Positions 1 through 5,673 of a stretch of DNA of 6,035 bases are shown here, in pieces; position 1 is the stretch's first letter; every line of letters starts with the position of its first letter. The stretch comes from Albimonas sp041685625. Lineage in GTDB: Bacteria; Pseudomonadota; Alphaproteobacteria; Rhodobacterales; Rhodobacteraceae. Under the pieces are notes generated by a model, which was not told where the DNA came from, searched no databases, and saw nothing but the letters and a program-made list of their open reading frames with translations. The position numbers and the translations under genes are program-made. The stretch is from NCBI GenBank assembly GCA_041685625.1, contig JAWLFJ010000178.1:1-6035 (forward strand), read 5' to 3'.

Positions 1-1
1 G

Positions 2-616
2 CGCATCAAGGCGTTCCTGACCCGCACCACCGACCGGTTCCGCCCGCCCTATGGCCGCTACACCGTCGAGGTGCCGCGCCAGTGCGTCTTCGCCGGCACC
101 GTGAACCCCGACACCTACCTGCGCGACGAGACCGGCAACCGCCGCTTCTGGCCGCTGCGCTGCGGGACCATCGACATCGCGGCGCTCGCCCGCGACCGCG
201 ACCAGCTCTGGGCCGAGGCCGTGCGCCGCTTCCGCGCCGGCGCGACCTGGTGGATCGACGACCCCGCGCTCCTCGCCGAGGCCCGCGAGGCGCAGGACGC
301 GCGCTACCAGTCCGACGCCTGGGAGGAGCTCGTCGAGCGCTGGCTCACGCACGAGACGCGGACCGTCTCGGACGGCTACCCCGACTACGGGTCGCCCCGC
401 GTCGAGAGCGTGCCGCGGGTGACGCCGCTGACCGACGTCTCCGTGGGCGAGGTGCTGGAGGGCGCCATCGGGCTCGGGCCGGAGCGCTGGGGACGGCTGG
501 AGCAGATGCGGGTCTCCGCCTGGCTCAAGGCCAACGGGTGGGAGCGTTACCGGAAGCGCGAGCCCGGCGGGCGCGACGCCGGGCGGACGTGGCGGTACCG
601 GAGAGAGCCCTCGTAG
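2..616 (+). CDS. VapE-family phage primase/helicase, C-terminal part (partial, 5' end outside window)
   Basis: The open frame enters from the left edge and yields 204 residues before TAG at 614-616. The first ~65 residues match the end of the VapE (virulence-associated E) ATPase domain: IKAFLTRTTDRFRPPYG, then VPRQCVFAGTVNP, then YLRDETGNRRFWPL. The GTVNP strand is in the place of a sensor-1 segment and NRRFWP carries the conserved arginines. The Walker A/B motifs must lie upstream of the window. The last ~60 residues (from about VGEVLEGAIGL to WRYRRE) look like the small winged-helix-like tail common in these proteins. Family members are superfamily 3-like helicases, often fused to a primase, that act in replication of phages and phage-like islands. 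The GTG at 71 is internal, not a start. Family assignment is firm; the exact role in this element is inferred. Confidence 0.88.
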   Translation, partial: RIKAFLTRTTDRFRPPYGRYTVEVPRQCVFAGTVNPDTYLRDETGNRRFWPLRCGTIDIAALARDRDQLWAEAVRRFRAGATWWIDDPALLAEAREAQDARYQSDAWEELVERWLTHETRTVSDGYPDYGSPRVESVPRVTPLTDVSVGEVLEGAIGLGPERWGRLEQMRVSAWLKANGWERYRKREPGGRDAGRTWRYRREPS

Positions 617-930
617 CACGCTGGGCCGCGGCTGAAGGCGATCGACGCGGAGCCGACGCCGCACCTGGTCGCGGCGAAGGACGGCGCCAGGCGACTCCGG
701 TCCGCTCGAGGTCATGCAGCTCATGCTCGGCTCCACGGCCGGACGGGGGCGCCGGAGACGCACGGGCGATGGAACGTGGTTCGGCGCGCATGCCCCCGGC
801 AGGGATCTCATGGCCCGCGCACGACGGAGCCCCACGCGGCCGATCCCTTCACTGTCGACGGCCGCCGCGCTCGGGATGGCCGCCTCTTGCGCGCAACGCG
901 CTGTCGCCCACCGATCGGACCCTGAGTCGT
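617..930. other. Intergenic stretch without a recognisable gene
   Basis: About 310 bases between the VapE-like stop and the next regulatory region. Several open frames cross it on both strands, but their translations are arginine-, alanine- and proline-rich, match no family I know and lack convincing ribosome binding sites. It may be decayed coding sequence, because its base composition stays as GC-rich as the genes. I see no tRNA, terminator with a T tract, or insertion-sequence ends here. Confidence 0.5.
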
Positions 931-936
931 GTGATC

Positions 937-1007
937 GTGATGCACGAACGACCTTATGTTGACACTCATGGTTGAAGCGTTCATATGTGTGCAAGTGTGA
1001 TGCACGA
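937..1007. repeat. Pair of perfect 11-bp direct repeats (GTGATGCACGA) flanking a promoter
   Basis: GTGATGCACGA occurs at 937-947 and again at 997-1007, exactly 60 bp apart start to start. Each copy contains the short dyad GTG-ATG-CAC, extended to CGTG-ATG-CACG in the first copy. The copies bracket the -35 (959-964) and the -10 (982-987), and a third palindrome, TGAA-GCG-TTCA (973-983), lies in the spacer and touches the -10. This layout suits a repressor that binds on both sides of a promoter, but no binding protein can be named from the sequence. Confidence 0.6.
959..987 (+). promoter_or_regulatory. Sigma70-like promoter for the 1041-3116 operon
   Basis: A consensus -35, TTGACA (959-964), is followed after 17 bp by CATATG (982-987), a half-matching -10. 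The predicted transcript start near 994 gives a leader of about 45 nt to the start codon at 1041. The stretch 930-1020 is visibly richer in A/T than its surroundings. The -10 is weak, so the assignment rests mainly on the perfect -35, the spacing and the position just upstream of an operon. Confidence 0.6.
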
Positions 1008-1040
1008 TCGCACGCAATCGAGATTGCCGGGAGAATGCCG

Positions 1041-1321
1041 ATGGACCTGCAGACCTCTCTCACCCGCCACGCCAGGGAGCGCATGACCGCGCGCGACATC
1101 CCCCCGGGGTGATCGAACTCGTCCTCGACTACGGCGCCTCCCAGCGAGCGCGGGACGGGGCCGTGCGGCACGCTCTAGACAAGGCCGCCATGCGGCGGAT
1201 CCGGCGCGACTGGGGACGCGAGATCGCGAAGGCCGTCGGCGCATACCGAGACGTCTACGTGATCCGCGTGGGCGACCGCATCCTGACCGTCGCGCGTTCC
1301 GCGCGTCCGACATTTCACTGA
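1041..1321 (+). pseudogene. DUF4258-like small protein gene, split by a frameshift
   Basis: Reading from ATG 1041, which has GGGAGA (1029-1034) six bases upstream, gives 23 codons including TRHARERMTARDIPPG, then TGA at 1110-1112. The next frame (-1) continues from GTG 1109 with VIELVLDYGA and ends at 1319-1321. Joined, the ~93 residues resemble DUF4258-type proteins: an N-terminal H-A-x-x-R-M motif, an I-P-x-x-V-I-x-L-V-L-D-Y-G helix, an Arg/Lys-rich middle and a C-terminal beta pair (VYVIRVGDRILTVARSAR). That family is small, often found beside toxin-antitoxin or mobile-element genes, and partly proposed to be RelE-like; its function is uncertain. The break lies at CCCCCGGGG (1101-1109), so it may be a sequencing error, a true one-base deletion, or a functional split through the GTGA stop/start overlap. 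The second part has no ribosome binding site of its own. Confidence 0.6.
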
Positions 1322-1332
1322 GGAGATCAACC

Positions 1333-2133
1333 ATGCCGCAGGACATGCTGCACCGCTTCGCGGACACCCTCCGCGCGATGTCGCCCGGGGCGCTGGAGGC
1401 CGAGATCGCCGCGCCCGAGAGGCTCCGGCTCGACGCGGCCGAGATCGGCGGCCGCCGCCTCGAGGTCGCCTACGCGCCCTTCGACCACGTCAACCCCGGC
1501 GCCCGGATCGTCGTCGTCGGCCTGACGCCCGGCCGCACCCAGATGGCGAACGCCCTTCGCGAGGCGCGCAAGCGGCTCCTCGCCGGCGACGACGTCGCCG
1601 CCGCCTCCGCGGCGGCCAAGACGTTCGCGAGCTTCTCCGGCCCGATGCGCTCCAACCTGGTCGCAATGCTCGACGGGATCGGCGTCGCGCGCCTACTCGG
1701 TCTCGCCAGCACCGCGGAACTCTGGGGGCCGGCGGCGGACCTCGTGCAGTTCACCTCGGTGCTGCGCCACCCGGTCTTCGTCGACGGCGGCAACTACTCC
1801 GGCGCGCCCGATCCGGTCCGCACTCAGTTCTTGTTCGAGCAGGTGCGCAGAGGCTTCGGCGAGGAGGTGCGCGTCCTCCGCGACGCGCTCTTCGTCCCGC
1901 TGGGCCCCAAGGCGACCGCGGCGGTGGAGGCCGTGGCTTCCGAGGCTGGTCTCGCCGCGGAGCGCATCCTTTCGGGCCTGCCGCATCCGAGCGGCGCCAA
2001 CGCGGAGCGCATCGCCTTCTTCCTGGGCCGCAAGCCGCGCGAGGCCCTCTCCTCGAAGGTCGACCCCGACCGGCTGCTCGCCGCGCGCCGCGCCCTCGAC
2101 GCCCACGTCCACGCACTGGGAGACGCCCGATGA
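1333..2133 (+). CDS. Uracil-DNA glycosylase superfamily-like protein
   Basis: 266 residues; ATG with AGGAGA (1321-1326) six bases upstream, 11 bp after the DUF4258-like stop. The core resembles the UDG fold: a hydrophobic strand RIVVVGLTPGRTQ (58-70) in the place of motif A, a central LVQFTSVLRHPVFV segment (137-150), a late strand ALFVPLGPKA (185-194), and LPHPSGAN (216-223) matching the motif B loop His-Pro-Ser that inserts into the DNA minor groove. Known members cut the N-glycosidic bond of uracil or modified bases. The first motif reads G-L-T-P-G: it lacks the Asp of family 1 (GQDPY), the Asn of MUG/SMUG (GxNPG) and the Glu of family 4, and is closest in form to the G-L-A-P of family 5. 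Catalysis and substrate are therefore open. It overlaps the next gene by ATGA, implying coupled translation. Superfamily call moderately sure; specific activity unknown. Confidence 0.65.
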   Translation: MPQDMLHRFADTLRAMSPGALEAEIAAPERLRLDAAEIGGRRLEVAYAPFDHVNPGARIVVVGLTPGRTQMANALREARKRLLAGDDVAAASAAAKTFASFSGPMRSNLVAMLDGIGVARLLGLASTAELWGPAADLVQFTSVLRHPVFVDGGNYSGAPDPVRTQFLFEQVRRGFGEEVRVLRDALFVPLGPKATAAVEAVASEAGLAAERILSGLPHPSGANAERIAFFLGRKPREALSSKVDPDRLLAARRALDAHVHALGDAR

Positions 2134-3116
2134 CCGAGATCCGCCGCAAGTCCGAGATCTCCGCCGCGGAGCGCAAGGAGATCTTTCACGACGGGTTCGA
2201 CGCGGACGTCGACGCGGGCCAGACGCTTGGCCAGCTGCTGCGCGCGACGGGCGACTATCTGGCGGCGCTGCTCGGCGAGGACGTCGCGGCCGAGGCGATG
2301 GAACTCGCGCTGCGGCGCGTCTTCGGGCCGCGGCGCGGAACGCTCGAGGGCGACTGGCGCGCCTGGATCGAGGCGGAGGACAGCCGCATCTACTCGGACA
2401 CGCCGCTCGGCGCGCGGCTGCACGACCTGGCGGCCTACGCGGAGTTCGGCATCTCCTTCGCGCCCGTCGAGGAGGACGACGGGGCTTGGATCGGCGCGCG
2501 GGTCGAGGAGGTGAACGACCTCGTCGCGCGCTCGCCGCTCGATCTCTGGCTGGGGCCGGATCGCAGCGAGGCGCTCGAGCGCCTGGCGCTCCTCGCGCGC
2601 AATCGCTGGGCGCTGGACCAGGGACGGCCCGTCGAGGCCGCGGCGCTGGCGCTGTTCGGCGGCGTCACGCCGGGGCGCATGCGCAACCTCACGACGGGAT
2701 CGGCCCGCCTGTTCAACGCCGAGAACGGCCGCGTGCCGGCGTTGGAGGCGCTCCGCTGGCTCGAAGGACGGGACTCCTTCTGGCCGTCCGTCTGGCAGGA
2801 GCAGCCTCTTGACCCCGTGACCGACGCGGGCGGGGCAGTGCTCGCCGAGCCCGTCTTCGTGCCGGTTGCGCGCGACGAGAGCGTGTTCCATCCGGGACTC
2901 GAGCGCGGCGGCGGTTTCACGATCGGCCCGAAGGGCGCCGAGCGGAAGCTGGAGAGCTTCGACGCGGCATTGGCGGATCTCCAGTCGATGGTCGCGCCCT
3001 ACTGGCGGCGACCGAACGAGACGGGCGCCTGGGGGATCGTTCGCGGGATCGATTGGCGTCGGCTCGAGCGATCCGAGCTGGAGCAGATCGCTCGCATGTC
3101 GAGCGCACCCGCGTGA
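2130..3116 (+). CDS. Unrecognised 328-residue protein with probable HTH region and WRRPN-type C-terminal module
   Basis: The start ATG overlaps the UDG-like stop (ATGA, 2130-2133), so the two products are probably made together. I cannot assign a named family. Residues ~1-150 are acidic and probably helical, with no signal peptide or membrane segment. Residues ~164-212 (from GRPVEAAALALFGGVTPGR to EALRWLEGR) read like a helix-turn-helix followed by a short segment and a closing helix, the pattern seen in proteins that choose among DNA sites. The C-terminal ~65 residues hold FTIGPKGAERKLESF, then ALADLQSMVAPYWRRPN and WGIVRGIDW, a dense set of Gly/Trp/Pro residues that looks conserved. The protein is soluble by appearance. 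It could be the regulator or partner of the UDG-like protein; the coupling supports co-function but not a mechanism. Confidence 0.75.
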   Translation: MTEIRRKSEISAAERKEIFHDGFDADVDAGQTLGQLLRATGDYLAALLGEDVAAEAMELALRRVFGPRRGTLEGDWRAWIEAEDSRIYSDTPLGARLHDLAAYAEFGISFAPVEEDDGAWIGARVEEVNDLVARSPLDLWLGPDRSEALERLALLARNRWALDQGRPVEAAALALFGGVTPGRMRNLTTGSARLFNAENGRVPALEALRWLEGRDSFWPSVWQEQPLDPVTDAGGAVLAEPVFVPVARDESVFHPGLERGGGFTIGPKGAERKLESFDAALADLQSMVAPYWRRPNETGAWGIVRGIDWRRLERSELEQIARMSSAPA

Positions 3117-3373
3117 GGAGCGACGCGTCGGCGGAAGGCTTCGACGCGCCGCCAGGCCGAACATGCGGCCGACGGAACGGACCGTCCCCGCCGCTTGTCG
3201 GGCATGTCTCTGATGCAGCGCTCGGCATCGGTCGACGCCACCGGCTTCCTCGCTTCGCGCCTCGGCTGCGGCCCGCCCAGCTCGCAGGACGGCGGCGGCC
3301 AACGGCGCGGGCGATCGACGGTCATCCGTCCGATCGTCCACGAGAGGCGCGACAGGAAGGCGTCCTTCGGCGC
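3117..3373. other. Intergenic stretch after the operon, no gene seen
   Basis: No convincing gene on either strand. Just after the stop codon, CGCGTCG (3124-3130) and CGACGCG (3142-3148) form a 7-bp inverted repeat with an 11-base loop. It could slow or end transcription but has no T tract, so I do not call it a terminator. The rest is arginine-rich in translation and matches nothing I know; it may be relic sequence. Confidence 0.4.
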
Positions 3374-3676
3374 GTGTCCCCAACCCCTCCCGTGGTCCCA
3401 ACCTTGTCCCAACCTTCCGAGGGGGTTGGGGACACGAAAAGCCGTTTCAGATCAACGGTGTCCCCAACCTCCCCCCGTGGTCCCAACCTCCTGCTGCACA
3501 TTCGTGTGGAGGAGCGAGAATGGTCGGGAACACGCATTTCCTACGAAAAGAGTGCGCCCCCCGTTGGGGACACGGGGGGTTGGGACCACCAAGGCCCAAA
3601 TCTCTGCAACGAAACGGAAATCCGTGTCCCCAACCCTCTCCGGGGTTGGGGCCGCGCCGCCAGGGGTTGGGACCAC
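3374..3676. repeat. Array of twelve 12-bp motif copies (GTGTCCCCAACC / GTGGTCCCAACC) in both orientations
   Basis: Two variants alternate. Variant A (GTGTCCCCAACC) lies forward at 3374-3385, 3458-3469 and 3624-3635, and reversed at 3424-3435, 3562-3573 (11/12) and 3522-3533 (10/12). Variant B (GTGGTCCCAACC) lies forward at 3392-3403 and 3477-3488, and reversed at 3578-3589 and 3665-3676. Degenerate copies sit at 3404-3414 (forward) and 3644-3655 (reverse). Several neighbours start 16-21 bp apart, near two helical turns. Spacers such as 3436-3457 and 3530-3552 are richer in A/T than the surroundings. The array is non-coding and directly upstream of the RuvC-like operon. Possible roles: replication origin iterons, operator array for the late operon, or partition site. 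The repeats are seen directly; the role is inference. Confidence 0.85.
3628..3651 (+). other. Hairpin formed by two facing repeat copies
   Basis: CCCCAACCC (3628-3636) pairs perfectly with GGGTTGGGG (3643-3651) around a six-base loop. The stem is stable, but no T tract follows on either strand, so a simple intrinsic terminator is unlikely. It could be an extruded cruciform or a dimer binding site within the array. Confidence 0.5.
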
Positions 3677-3792
3677 GGCGCTCCGCGGGCGGTGCGGTCG
3701 CCGGCGGGTCGTTTTCGCTTTGGAGCCCCGCCCCCGGGTGGTAGGTCTCTCGTCGACCGAAGCCGAAGGCCCACCACACGTGAGCCTTCACC

Positions 3793-4299
3793 ATGTCCAC
3801 CCAGACCCGCGCCGAGAACGCACCCCACGCGCCCGGCGCACTCCTCGCCCTCGATCTCGGGACCAGCACTGGCTGGGCCGAGCGTGGTCATGACGGGCTG
3901 ATCACCAGCGGCGTCGTCTCCTTCCGTCCCGGTCGCTTCGACGGCGGCGGCATGCGCTACCTTCGCTTCACGAACTGGCTGACCGAGATCGACCGGCTCT
4001 CCGGCCCGATCGGTGCCATCTGGTTCGAGGAGGTTCGCCGGCACGCCGCCACGGACGCGGCACACGTCTATGGAGGACTGCTCGCGACCCTGACCGCGTG
4101 GGCCGAGCTCCGCGGCGTGCCCTACGAGGGCGTCCCGGTCGGCACGATCAAGCGCCACGCCACCGGCAAGGGCAACGCGCCCAAGTCCGCCATGGTCGCC
4201 GCCGCCGAGGCGCGCGGGTTCTCCCCGGCCAGCGACGACGAGGCCGACGCGCTGGCCCTGTTGCACTGGGCGATCGAGACGGCGGGAGGCGCGCGATGA
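3793..4299 (+). CDS. RuvC-like Holliday-junction resolvase (phage type)
   Basis: 168 residues with an RNase H-like fold signature. The first strand is LLALDLGTSTGWA (17-29) with catalytic Asp21; the second acidic site is IWFEEV (76-81, Glu79 or Glu80); a basic segment follows, VGTIKRHATGKGNAPKSAM (116-134); the last motif is SDDEADALALL (147-157), with Asp149 and Asp152 as likely metal ligands. RuvC-type enzymes cut four-way junctions with two metal ions; phage versions of this length resolve branched replication intermediates before packaging. TGA at 3781-3783 is in frame just upstream, so ATG 3793 is the first possible ATG; the ribosome binding site is weak. The stop overlaps the next ATG (ATGA, 4296-4299). 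Bacterial ruvA and ruvB are not adjacent, which fits a phage gene rather than the housekeeping ruvC. Confidence 0.85.
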   Translation: MSTQTRAENAPHAPGALLALDLGTSTGWAERGHDGLITSGVVSFRPGRFDGGGMRYLRFTNWLTEIDRLSGPIGAIWFEEVRRHAATDAAHVYGGLLATLTAWAELRGVPYEGVPVGTIKRHATGKGNAPKSAMVAAAEARGFSPASDDEADALALLHWAIETAGGAR

Positions 4300-4490
4300 G
4301 CGGCATGCGCTTCGCCCCGCGCGGCTACGGAGGGCGCCGCCGCGACCCCGAGCAGGTCAAGCGCGAGGGCTGGAAGGAACAGGGACTGCTGGCCGTGGCC
4401 GTCGACGACCAGCGGCTCAGCTGGCCCGAGCGGGAGCTGGTGCGCCAGCTCGGCGAAAAGCTCTACGGCCGGCGGGAGGAGACGCCATGA
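4296..4490 (+). CDS. Small phage-type hypothetical protein (64 residues)
   Basis: The start overlaps the RuvC-like stop by ATGA and has GGGAGG (4284-4289) six bases upstream; the stop overlaps the next gene by ATGA (4487-4490). This coupling on both sides is the best proof that it is real. The product starts with a basic, Gly/Arg-rich segment (RFAPRGYGGRRRDPEQVKR, residues 5-23), followed by GWKEQGLLAV and a helical LSWPERELVRQLGEKLYG (residues 42-59). The look is typical of small accessory proteins found between replication and packaging genes in alphaproteobacterial prophages. No known domain or catalytic motif is visible; nucleic-acid binding by the basic N-terminus is a guess. Confidence 0.75.
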   Translation: MSGMRFAPRGYGGRRRDPEQVKREGWKEQGLLAVAVDDQRLSWPERELVRQLGEKLYGRREETP

Positions 4491-4909
4491 GCGAGTGGAC
4501 GCGCGCGCAGGTGGAGGGGCGGCTCGAGGAGGCGGCGTGGGTCATGCGCCGCCTGCCCCCGGTCAGGGCGCAGGGCTACTTCAACGCGTGGCCGGAGTAT
4601 CGGCACACGTTCGCGGACCAGGTCGGCCAGGAGCCGACCATGAAGGCCCCGCTGCCGTCGCCTCAGGCGATCGACCGCGCCGAGGCGACCCTGCTCTGGC
4701 TGCGCTGGCTGGAGAAGGACGACGGCCGGCTGCTCTGGCTGCGGGCCAACAGAAAGCCGTGGAAGCCGATCTGCTGGGAGCTCGGCATCAGCCGCGCCAC
4801 CGCGAACCGGCGCTGGGAGTACGGGCTCGCGGTGATCGCCTGGCGGCTGAACGGAAAGCGCGTGCCCCGGAAGCGGTCGATGGCGTTCGTGGTCGCGCGG
4901 TCGGGATGA
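4487..4909 (+). CDS. DUF6362-like helix-turn-helix phage protein
   Basis: 140 residues; the strong ribosome binding site GGGAGGA (4474-4480) lies six bases before ATG. The C-terminal half matches the DUF6362 pattern as I remember it: DRAEATLLWLRWLEKDDGRLLWLRA (63-87), then KPWKPICWELGISRATANRRW (90-110), a clear helix-turn-helix with the recognition helix around SRATANRRW, then a closing helix EYGLAVIAWRLNG. The N-terminus (EEAAWVMRRLPPVRAQGYFNAWPEY) is also typical. Such proteins sit near terminase genes in alphaproteobacterial prophages, and a role as a DNA-binding regulator or small-terminase-like packaging factor is plausible but unproven. It ends the plus-strand operon; its stop lies only 7 bp from the convergent vapC stop. 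Confidence 0.82.
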   Translation: MSEWTRAQVEGRLEEAAWVMRRLPPVRAQGYFNAWPEYRHTFADQVGQEPTMKAPLPSPQAIDRAEATLLWLRWLEKDDGRLLWLRANRKPWKPICWELGISRATANRRWEYGLAVIAWRLNGKRVPRKRSMAFVVARSG

Positions 4910-4916
4910 GCGCGCG

Positions 4917-5333
4917 CTACGTCGCGTCGAACGGGTTGAGCACGTCCACGCCCAGCCCGGCCACGTCCGCCCCGTTGCGCGTCACCAGCGTCAGGCCGTT
5001 GGCCTTCGCCGTCGCCGCGAGCAGCGCGTCGATGACCGGCGCCGGGCGGACCGCGTTCATCCGGCCCCATTCCTCGGCGACGGCCGTGTCGACGGGCAGG
5101 ACCCGGTCGCCGAAGCCCGCGACGACGTCTTCGAGCCAAGCCTCGAGCGCGTCGGCCTTCCGGGGATCGCGGCGGCGCGCCAGTTCCACGCCCTTGCGGA
5201 TCTCGCCCAGCACCAGCGCGCTCAGCCACAGGTCGTCCTCGGCGACGCCCGACCACCAGGTCGCCACCGCCGGATCGCAGCGCTCGCCCTTGCGCACCTC
5301 CGAGATGATGTTGGTGTCGATCAGGAAGCTCAA
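4917..5333 (-). CDS. vapC: VapC-type PIN-domain ribonuclease toxin
   Basis: 138 residues, the usual length for VapC/FitB toxins. PIN-domain acidic residues are in place: Asp6 in LIDTNIISE with Glu12, Glu44 in LGEIRKGVE, Asp102 in PVIDALLAATA, and Asp123 after LVTRNGAD. Family members are Mg2+-dependent endoribonucleases that cut tRNA or rRNA and arrest translation when free of antitoxin. The only start that keeps the first strand is TTG at 5333, which overlaps the antitoxin stop (TTGA) and has no ribosome binding site, so translation is probably coupled to the antitoxin and low. This suits a toxin second in its operon. It lies tail to tail with the DUF6362-like gene. Type and fold are sure; the RNA target is not visible. 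Confidence 0.92.
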   Translation of the reverse strand: MSFLIDTNIISEVRKGERCDPAVATWWSGVAEDDLWLSALVLGEIRKGVELARRRDPRKADALEAWLEDVVAGFGDRVLPVDTAVAEEWGRMNAVRPAPVIDALLAATAKANGLTLVTRNGADVAGLGVDVLNPFDAT

Positions 5334-5614
5334 AGGGAGACGTCGCGCCCGAGATCGCGGGGACGGTCGAGATCGATCCCGTCGAGCGGCGCCGAGGCGA
5401 TGAGCGCCTTGAGCCCCCCGGAGCGAGGCGCGGCGACCCTCTCGCGCAGGACGGCGCGCGTCTCGCTCTCGCGCTCGGGATCGCCGAGGGCGGCGGCGAC
5501 GTCACGCACGAGGGCGGCGTCCTCCTTCCGGACCTGGACCTCGACGCGCACGAAGCCCTGGCGTCGACGGCGCTTGCGCCACCGGGTGACGGGGGACGGA
5601 TCGGTGCCGGCCAT
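5330..5614 (-). CDS. vapB: VapB/FitA-like antitoxin
   Basis: I choose ATG 5614 (94 residues) over ATG 5626 (98 residues), because GGAGGG sits four bases upstream of the former and nothing comparable precedes the latter. The N-terminus is very basic (RWRKRRRRQGF), then VRVEVQVRKEDAALVRDVAAAL, a strand plus helix likely to form the DNA-binding dimer. The tail, ending in APLDGIDLDRPRDLGRDVSL, is the acidic-aromatic-poor wrap segment typical of VapB/FitA antitoxins that blocks the toxin active site, with its Arg near the metal site. It precedes and overlaps vapC. The pair should repress its own promoter, and palindromes lie at the right place. Confidence 0.87.
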   Translation of the reverse strand: MAGTDPSPVTRWRKRRRRQGFVRVEVQVRKEDAALVRDVAAALGDPERESETRAVLRERVAAPRSGGLKALIASAPLDGIDLDRPRDLGRDVSL

Positions 5615-5625
5615 GCTGCCCTCCA

Positions 5626-5645
5626 TTTCCGGAAACGCTACCGGA
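5626..5645 (-). promoter_or_regulatory. Operator-like palindromes upstream of vapB
   Basis: TTTCCGGAAA (5626-5635) is a perfect 10-bp palindrome, and TCCGG (5628-5632) faces CCGGA (5641-5645) across 8 bp. Both lie between the predicted -10 and the antitoxin start, where binding of the VapBC complex would block transcription. Autoregulation of this kind is known for the family; the precise site here is inference. Confidence 0.5.
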
Positions 5646-5673
5646 GAGATAGGGGCGCGACAACGGGCTTCAA
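5646..5673 (-). promoter_or_regulatory. Putative vapBC promoter
   Basis: On the minus strand, TTGAAG (5668-5673) and TATCTC (5646-5651) are separated by 16 bp, a fair sigma70-like pair. The predicted transcript starts near 5639, leaving a leader of about 25 nt to ATG 5614 with its GGAGGG site. The position next to the palindromes supports it. Confidence 0.5.

Noticed and set aside
82..975. Long plus-strand open frame over the VapE-like end and the gap
   Set aside because: Extreme Arg/Ala/Gly composition; the overlapping frame from base 2 is a clear VapE-family protein.
1824..3401. A 525-codon open frame on the minus strand
   Set aside because: It covers the two plus-strand genes, which have ribosome binding sites, ATGA coupling and recognisable motifs. 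Its translation is Arg/Ala-rich without domains, as expected of a mirror frame in GC-rich DNA.
3374..3676. CRISPR array
   Set aside because: Units are only 12 bp, in both orientations, with spacers from 0 to about 35 bp, and no cas genes are present.
3053..3901. Plus-strand open frame through the motif array
   Set aside because: Its sequence is mostly translated repeat (GDT, GWDH, VPN patterns) and it overlaps the RuvC-like gene; there are open frames in most phases there simply because the DNA is GC-rich.
2..4490. Bacteriophage satellite (P4-like) identity
   Set aside because: Only the VapE-family fragment hints at it; no integrase, capsid-size or terminase gene is visible, so the element type cannot be decided.
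4663..5505. 280-codon minus-strand open frame
   Set aside because: It overlaps vapB, vapC and the DUF6362-like gene in other frames and is low-complexity Arg/Gly/Ala.
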